Positions 28,117-32,135 of a stretch of 32,135 nt of DNA are shown here, one piece after another. How positions within the stretch are numbered: position 1 is the first letter of the stretch; every line of letters starts with the position of its first letter. Origin of the DNA: Nocardioides pocheonensis (GTDB lineage Bacteria > Actinomycetota > Actinomycetes > Propionibacteriales > Nocardioidaceae); NCBI RefSeq assembly GCF_003725535.1, contig NZ_RJSF01000019.1:1-32135 (forward strand). Direction: 5' to 3'. The notes under the pieces are model-generated. The model was not told where the DNA came from. It was given only the letters and a program-made list of their open reading frames with translations, and did no database searches. The translations under genes were made by a program, and so were the position numbers.

Positions 28117-29295
28117 TCAGGGACGCACGAGCAGGATGCGGTCGTCCCCGGCTGCGGGGTCGCCGCGGCCGTCGCGGTTCGAGGTGGTGACCCACAGGTT
28201 GCCGTCGGGCGCGACGACGACCGTGCGCATCCGGCCGTACCTGCCGACGAAGAAGTCCGCCGGGCGCGAGGCGCGCCGTCCGTCGACGTCGACCCGCCAG
28301 AGCCGCTCCCCGCGCAGGGCGCCCAGCCACAGGTGCCCGTCGAGGTAGGCCAGCCCCGAGGGCGAGGCGTCGTCGGTGGGCCACACGACCTGCGGGTTGC
28401 GGAAGCGTGACGACGAGCCGCGGCCCTCGACCTCCGGCCACCCGTAGTTGGTCCCCTTCTCGATCAGGTTGAGCTCGTCCCACGTGTCCTGGCCGAACTC
28501 CGACGCCCACAGCCGCCCGGCGTCGTCGAAGGCGAGCCCTTGCACGTTGCGGTGGCCCAGGGTCCACACCGGTGAGTGCGGGTCCGGGTTGCCCGGCGCC
28601 GGCGCGCCGTCCTGGGTGATCCGCAGGATCTTGCCGCCGAGCGAGCCCTCCTGCTGGGCGAGCCCGGGGACGCCCGTCTCGCCGGTGGACACGTAGAGGA
28701 AGCCGTCGGGCCCGAACACCAACCGGCCGCCGTCGTGGATCGTCCCGTGGGGGATGCCGGTGAGGATCGCGGTCGGCCGGCCGAGACGCGTGCCGTCGTA
28801 CGTCATCCGCAGCACGCGGTTGTCGCGGTCCGTCGAGGCGTAGACGAAGACCCGGTGGTCCCCGGCGTACGACGGCGAGACGGCGAGGCCGAGCAGCCCC
28901 GACTCGCCCTGGGGGCGGGTCTGGTCGATCCGCCCCACCTCGCTGGTCCGGCCGCCGGCGACCCGCAGGACACGGCCGCTGTCCCGCTCGGTGACCAGGG
29001 CGGAGCCGTCGGGCAGGAACCCGATGCCCCACGGGACCTCGAGCCCGTTCGCCACCGTGCCGATCACCCGCGGAGGTCCCGACGGCGACGCCGACGGCGG
29101 CCCGGGCGAGGCGGAGTCGGACCCGGTGGCCGGAGCCGTCGGCGCGCCGGTCGTCGGGCTCGGCGACGCCGTCTCCGGAGCCGGGCCGGACGAGTGGGTG
29201 TCGAACGCGCCGGAGCCGCCTCCGCAGCTGGCGAGCAGGCCGCACAGGGCGCCCGAGAGGCAGACGGTCACCGGGACGGTGCGGAGGCGCAGCAC
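28117..29295 (-). CDS. PQQ-type glucose/sorbosone dehydrogenase-like lipoprotein
   Basis: A 392-residue exported protein. A lipobox ending LLASC (Cys24) and a Ser/Pro/Thr linker of about 45 residues lead to a six-bladed propeller of the soluble glucose dehydrogenase (GSDH) family. Landmarks: LEVPWGIGFLPDGSALVTER, GLLGLAVSPSYAGDHRVFVY, HDGGRLVFGPDGFLYVSTGE, GHRNVQGLAFD, FGQDTWDELNLIEKGTNYGW and LYLDGHLWLG-like blades (here LAYLDGHLW). The family oxidises aldose sugars with PQQ, though many actinobacterial members are untested. The GTG start is supported by TAGTCT 7 nt upstream. It converges on gatB with one base between stop codons, and no separate terminator is visible. Confidence 0.9.
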   Translation of the reverse strand: MLRLRTVPVTVCLSGALCGLLASCGGGSGAFDTHSSGPAPETASPSPTTGAPTAPATGSDSASPGPPSASPSGPPRVIGTVANGLEVPWGIGFLPDGSALVTERDSGRVLRVAGGRTSEVGRIDQTRPQGESGLLGLAVSPSYAGDHRVFVYASTDRDNRVLRMTYDGTRLGRPTAILTGIPHGTIHDGGRLVFGPDGFLYVSTGETGVPGLAQQEGSLGGKILRITQDGAPAPGNPDPHSPVWTLGHRNVQGLAFDDAGRLWASEFGQDTWDELNLIEKGTNYGWPEVEGRGSSSRFRNPQVVWPTDDASPSGLAYLDGHLWLGALRGERLWRVDVDGRRASRPADFFVGRYGRMRTVVVAPDGNLWVTTSNRDGRGDPAAGDDRILLVRP

Positions 29296-29302
29296 CTCGC
29301 CC

Positions 29303-29308
29303 AGACTA
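29303..29308 (-). promoter_or_regulatory. -10 element of the sugar dehydrogenase gene, leaderless
   Basis: TAGTCT on the minus strand (TANNNT type) is 7 nt from the GTG at 29295. The gap to the upstream hydrolase stop is only 39 bp, so this promoter would overlap that gene's 3' end. Confidence 0.45.
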
Positions 29309-29334
29309 GCCAGCGGGGGAGGTCTCGACGCGGC

Positions 29335-30270
29335 TCAGACCTGGTCGAGCAGGTCCAGCAGGAGCTCGTGCACCTCGTCGGGGCGCTCCATCGCCACGAA
29401 GTGGCTGGCGTTGAGACGCTCGTACCGCGCGCCGGGGATGCGCTCCGCGGCGGTGCGCATGTCCTCGGCCGAGGCGAGCACGTCCCAGCGGCCGGCGACG
29501 AAGGTCGTGGGCACGCGGATGCCGCGCAAGGAGACGCGGACGTGCCGCGAGGTGGTCACCGCGAGGTGCATGTACCAGTCGATCGGGGTGGTCAGGAACT
29601 CCTTGATCGCGCGGCGGGCCAGCTCGGTGTCGGGGACGGGGAGCATGAAGCCGCTGTGGGTCAGCACGGCCGCGGTGAGCGGGCCGACCGGCAGCCTGCG
29701 CGTGACCAGGGTGGCCGGCTTGCCGAGCACGCCCATGACCCGGGCGAGGTTCACCGTGATCGCGGCGCGCGCGAACCGCGGGATGCGGAGGGGAGCCAGC
29801 ATCGAGGCGAACGTGCCACCGGGCACACCGGCGACGGCGAAGAGGCCGGTGACCCGGTGCGGGTGCAGGTAGGCCAGCTCGAACGCGGTGTTGACGCCCA
29901 TGGACCAGCCCATCACCGGACAGGCGTCGAGGCCCGCGGCGTCCATGACGGCGAGCGCGTCCTCCACGAAGTGCTCGATGCCGACGTGGTGCCGGTTCGC
30001 GGGGCGACCGGAGCCGCCGGTGCCGCGGTGGTGCCACGAGATCACCCGCACGCCGCAGTCGGGGTCGAGCAGTGCCGGCCACGAGTAGGGGCTCGTGCCG
30101 AGGCCGTTGCAGAGCAGCACCGTGGGCCCGTCCACGTCGTTGGTCCAGGCGCGCAGCTCGGTGCCGTCGCGGGCGATCACCGTGAAGTGACGCAGGGCCA
30201 GACCGGGCTCCGGCTCGGCCGGATCCGGGACGACGTGCAGCGCGACGGGGGCCGCGGACTCGGCAGACAT
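29335..30270 (-). CDS. Alpha/beta hydrolase
   Basis: A 311-residue alpha/beta-hydrolase-fold enzyme. The nucleophile is the Ser of VMGWSMGVNTAFE, the acid is likely Asp in AGRWDVLAS, and the His is in NASHFVAMERPDEV. LLCNGLGTSPYSW and ISWHHRGTGGSGRP form the oxyanion and early-loop regions. A cap domain lies between about 170 and 245. It resembles esterases, haloperoxidase-like or epoxide-hydrolase-like enzymes; the substrate is unknown. The start at 30270 is favoured over an upstream in-frame codon because CACACT lies 6 nt before it, as for other leaderless genes here, and because the extra residues would be unlike the family. Confidence 0.87.
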   Translation of the reverse strand: MSAESAAPVALHVVPDPAEPEPGLALRHFTVIARDGTELRAWTNDVDGPTVLLCNGLGTSPYSWPALLDPDCGVRVISWHHRGTGGSGRPANRHHVGIEHFVEDALAVMDAAGLDACPVMGWSMGVNTAFELAYLHPHRVTGLFAVAGVPGGTFASMLAPLRIPRFARAAITVNLARVMGVLGKPATLVTRRLPVGPLTAAVLTHSGFMLPVPDTELARRAIKEFLTTPIDWYMHLAVTTSRHVRVSLRGIRVPTTFVAGRWDVLASAEDMRTAAERIPGARYERLNASHFVAMERPDEVHELLLDLLDQV

Positions 30271-30276
30271 GCCCAA

Positions 30277-30282
30277 AGTGTG
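30277..30282 (-). promoter_or_regulatory. Possible -10 element of the hydrolase gene
   Basis: CACACT on the minus strand is 6 nt from the ATG at 30270. It is a weak hexamer, supported mainly by the repeated spacing seen at other genes in this window. Confidence 0.35.
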
Positions 30283-30288
30283 CCCCAG

Positions 30289-30307
30289 CCCTCCTGCGTG
30301 AGGAGGG
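30289..30307. terminator. Perfect 7-bp stem-loop between the small gene and the hydrolase
   Basis: CCCTCCT (30289-30295) and AGGAGGG (30301-30307) pair around a 5-nt loop. It lies 62 nt past the stop of the small minus-strand gene and just upstream of the hydrolase promoter. It may be a terminator without a T tract, or an operator. The remaining 30308-30368 shows nothing distinct. Confidence 0.4.
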
Positions 30308-30368
30308 ATTTGGTGGCTGAGATCACCCGAGAGTGGCCTCACCACGGCGGGACTGGGTCACACGTGGG

Positions 30369-30578
30369 TCAGCCGACTCCGGCGATGCTGCTGGCCGGCT
30401 GCGCGGCAGCCGCGCGGCGGGCCATGAAGTCGGCGATGAAGGCCTCCACGTCGAGGCGCTCGAGGCGTCGGGCGGCCAGGTCGGTGCAGGCGGCCATCGC
30501 ATTGCGACGGGCCTGCTCCTGGCTGCGGGTTGACCACTGCGTCACGAGGACCCACGGCTGAGTAGCGACCAGGCTCAT
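30369..30578 (-). CDS. Small protein of unknown function
   Basis: A 69-residue protein with no family I recognise. The N-terminus is mildly hydrophobic (SLVATQPWVLVTQW) but too short and polar for a clear membrane anchor. The middle is helical and charged (QEQARRNAMAACTDLAARR, then LERLDVEAFIADFMARR), and the end is Ala-rich. Gene reality is supported by a strong ribosome site, GGAGGAG, 4 nt before the ATG, and by a TAGATT hexamer about 40 nt upstream (30623-30618). It is divergent from the Asp-box repeat gene. No functional guess is justified. Confidence 0.65.
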   Translation of the reverse strand: MSLVATQPWVLVTQWSTRSQEQARRNAMAACTDLAARRLERLDVEAFIADFMARRAAAAQPASSIAGVG

Positions 30579-30617
30579 CCGTCTCCTCCTCCCACTGAGT
30601 TCGGTTCCGTGTCCCCG

Positions 30618-30660
30618 AATCTAGGAGGCCCGGACGTCACCGCGGTCACACTCGTGTGAC
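30618..30660 (-). promoter_or_regulatory. Promoter and palindrome upstream of the small gene
   Basis: TAGATT (30623-30618, minus strand) fits a -10 box. Upstream, GTCACAC (30645-30651) and GTGTGAC (30654-30660) form a perfect inverted repeat with a 2-nt centre, near where a -35 box would lie. A repressor site is plausible. The rest of the 179-bp divergent region shows nothing clear. Confidence 0.45.
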
Positions 30661-30757
30661 GAGTGCGTGAACGTCACCTCACGACGGGGCCGGGGGACGG
30701 GGCCCGGGAAGGCGGAAAAGTCTTGAGGGCGGGATCGGCCAGGAGCATGCTCGGCAG

Positions 30758-31834
30758 ATGGCAGACACGATCCTGATGGTCGGCACCCGCAAGGGACTCT
30801 GGGTCGGCCGCTCCGACGCCCGGCGTACGGACTGGTCCTGGAGCGGCCCGCACTTCGACATGACCGAGGTCTACTCCTGCATGGTCGACACGCGGGGCGG
30901 CCGTCCACGGCTGTTCGCCGGAGCCTCCTCGCCGTGGACCGGGCCGCAGATCCAGGTCTCCGACGACCTCGGCGAGACCTGGCAGCCGACCAGCGGCGCG
31001 CACTTCCCCTCCGACCTCGACACGTCGGTGGAGCGGGTCTGGCAGCTGGTCCCCGCCGGCGATAGCACCGTGTACGCCGGCACCGAGCCCGGAGCGGTCT
31101 TCCGCTCCGACGACGGCGGTGAGACCTTCGCGCTGGAGCGCGCGCTGTGGGACCACCCGCACCGGCCGCAGTGGGGCGCCGGCTTCGGCGGGCAGGCGTT
31201 CCACACGATCCTCCCGCACCCGGACGACCCGTCGTCGGTGACGGTGGCGATCTCGACCGGCGGCTGCTACCAGACCTCCGACGGCGGCGCGTCCTGGGAG
31301 CCGCGCAACCACGGGATCCGGGCCGACTTCCTCCCCGAGGACCAGCGCTACCCGGAGTTCGGCCAGTGCGTGCACAAGGTGACTCGCCACCCCGCCCGGC
31401 CCGACCGGCTCTTCCTGCAGAACCACGGTGGCGTCTACCGCTCCGACGACCACGGCGACACCTGGGAGTCCATCGCCGACGGGCTGCCCGTCGACTTCGG
31501 CTTCCCCGTGGTGGCCCACCCGCACGACCCTGACACCGTGTACGTCTTCCCGCTCAACGGCGGCGACCGGCGCTACCCGCCCGACGCTCGCGCCCGGGTG
31601 TGGCGCTCGCAGGACGCCGGCGCGTCCTGGGAGGCGCTGGACGAGGGCCTGCCGGACCAGTTCTACGTCGGAGTGATGCGCGACGCGATGTGCGCGGACA
31701 CCCACGAGTCGGCCGGGGTGTACTTCGGGGCCCGCAACGGCACGGTGTGGGGCTCCTCGGACAGCGGCGAGAGCTGGCGCCAGGTCGTGGCGAACCTGCC
31801 GGACGTGATGTGCGTCCGCGCGGCGGCGATCTGA
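30758..31834 (+). CDS. BNR/Asp-box repeat beta-propeller protein
   Basis: A 358-residue protein without a signal peptide. It carries at least six Asp-box (BNR) motifs of the S-x-D-x-G-x-T-W type: SDDLGETW, SDDGGETF, TSDGGASW, SDDHGDTW, SQDAGASW and SSDSGESW, spaced as blades of a propeller. It starts ILMVGTRKGLWVGRS. Such proteins are annotated as sialidase-like, VPS10-like or photosystem-stability (YCF48)-like, but the sialidase catalytic Arg triad and Tyr are not evident, so enzymatic activity should not be assumed. The ATG at 30758 has AGGAG about 12 nt upstream, which is rather far; an in-frame ATG at 30776 is a less likely alternative. Confidence 0.88.
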   Translation: MADTILMVGTRKGLWVGRSDARRTDWSWSGPHFDMTEVYSCMVDTRGGRPRLFAGASSPWTGPQIQVSDDLGETWQPTSGAHFPSDLDTSVERVWQLVPAGDSTVYAGTEPGAVFRSDDGGETFALERALWDHPHRPQWGAGFGGQAFHTILPHPDDPSSVTVAISTGGCYQTSDGGASWEPRNHGIRADFLPEDQRYPEFGQCVHKVTRHPARPDRLFLQNHGGVYRSDDHGDTWESIADGLPVDFGFPVVAHPHDPDTVYVFPLNGGDRRYPPDARARVWRSQDAGASWEALDEGLPDQFYVGVMRDAMCADTHESAGVYFGARNGTVWGSSDSGESWRQVVANLPDVMCVRAAAI

Positions 31835-31865
31835 CCCCCCGGCTTCCGCGTCGGCCAGCATGGTC

Positions 31866-31887
31866 AATTGGGATGTTTTGTCCAATT
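31866..31887. promoter_or_regulatory. AT-rich inverted repeat upstream of the terminal gene
   Basis: AATTGG (31866-31871) and CCAATT (31882-31887) flank a 10-nt spacer in an unusually AT-rich patch (about 31862-31902) within very GC-rich DNA. Centre-to-centre spacing is 16 bp. It lies about 85 bp upstream of the ATG at 31972 and may be an operator or promoter region. Confidence 0.35.
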
Positions 31888-31971
31888 ATGTATGGCTTTT
31901 TGGCGGTGGATCGCCGATGATGAGGTCCAGGCCGGGCCGTGGGGTCCGGTGATCTCGACCGGAAGGACCTC

Positions 31972-32135
31972 ATGCGCACGCTCGGGCTGCTCGCCGTCTC
32001 CACCGCTCTGGTCGCCGCGCCGGTGCTCGGCATCGCATCGTCGGCCGACGCCGCGATCCTCCGCCACACGGGCCATTCCGCGATCCTCCGCGACGCGGGC
32101 CACTCCGCGATCCTGGGTCACTCCGCGATCCTGGG
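31972..32135 (+). CDS. Secreted short-repeat protein, truncated by the window end
   Basis: The first 54 codons of an open frame that runs off the window. A GGAAGGA ribosome site 3-4 nt before the ATG supports the start. The N-terminus is a clear Sec signal peptide (MRTLGLLAVSTALVAAPVLG, then a likely cleavage after SSADA). The mature part begins with AILRHTG and then repeats the unit HSAIL: HSAILRDAG, HSAILG, HSAILG. The repetition is also exact at DNA level (CACTCCGCGATCCTGGGT-type units). I recognise no family. The His in each unit could bind metal, or the repeats may be structural. The opposite strand is also open here but lacks a ribosome site and a sensible protein. Confidence 0.65.
   Translation, partial: MRTLGLLAVSTALVAAPVLGIASSADAAILRHTGHSAILRDAGHSAILGHSAIL

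Noticed and set aside
29320-29346. GGTCTCGAC...GGTCGAGC near the hydrolase stop, similar in style to the interspersed repeats
   Set aside because: The match to the other copies is too short and includes coding sequence of the hydrolase gene. It could be chance.
30758-31834. Calling the Asp-box protein a sialidase
   Set aside because: Asp-boxes alone are not diagnostic. The catalytic Arg triad and Tyr/Glu pair of sialidases are not evident, and there is no signal peptide.
31864-32121. A minus-strand frame at the window end with ARVAEDRG repeats
   Set aside because: It is the complement of the HSAIL repeats. It has no ribosome site or signal peptide, while the plus-strand frame has both.

Overview
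The window is high-GC (about 70% or more), densely packed, and full of GTG starts and 4-nt ATGA/GTGA stop-start overlaps. Gene content is actinobacterial: sigK/rskA, an MPT70/83-like fasciclin lipoprotein, an NAD-dependent ligA next to gatCAB, and a mycothiol-type DinB protein. The style of the interspersed repeat (a GGTTTCGGCAGGCTCAACCA core) makes a Nocardioides-like member of the Propionibacteriales my best guess. Lineage is inferred, not tested.

Layout. (1) 1-319: no gene; two imperfect copies of a ~100-bp repeat and a short stem-loop of the interspersed family. (2) 320-697: a VOC/glyoxalase-like gene, convergent with what follows. (3) 706-10040, minus strand: an apparent nine-gene operon, in transcription order Mo-cofactor oxidoreductase, fasciclin lipoprotein, sigK, rskA, a fused FAD oxidoreductase-DUF1365 protein, two CFA-synthase-type methyltransferases, a DUF1295 membrane protein and a small lipoprotein. 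Two matching elements (CCMATCC-N15-CCGAAC) precede the first two genes and look like promoters read by the operon's own sigma factor. The likely logic is an envelope-stress circuit: RskA releases SigK, which switches on secreted/redox proteins and a membrane fatty-acid remodelling set. (4) 10062-11084: MetE-like protein. (5) 11190-15040, minus strand: MFS exporter and its TetR repressor with a clear palindromic operator, a Pro/Thr-rich membrane protein, and an alpha/beta hydrolase. (6) 15164-17266: ligA. (7) 17288-21704, minus strand: a GT2 synthase with a C-terminal PilZ domain, overlapping a GGDEF-EAL protein. This pairs a c-di-GMP receptor with a c-di-GMP turnover enzyme, probably to control an exopolysaccharide. 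(8) 21838-24700: DinB protein and a divergent second GT2-like membrane protein whose DxD motif is degenerate. (9) 24758-28115: gatC-gatA-gatB; gatB carries an in-frame piece of the interspersed repeat. (10) 28117-31834: PQQ-type sugar dehydrogenase lipoprotein, alpha/beta hydrolase, a small unknown gene, and a BNR/Asp-box repeat protein. (11) 31972 to the window end: start of a secreted protein with short 'HSAIL' repeats, cut by the window edge.

Many promoter-proximal genes show an A-rich or TANNNT-like -10 hexamer only 6-7 nt before the start codon, which implies leaderless mRNAs. No CRISPR array, tRNA, rRNA, prophage or transposase was recognised. The most rewarding parts are the rearranged SigK operon with its candidate promoters, the c-di-GMP/glycosyltransferase module with a probable pseudo-glycosyltransferase nearby, and the repeat fragment inside gatB.
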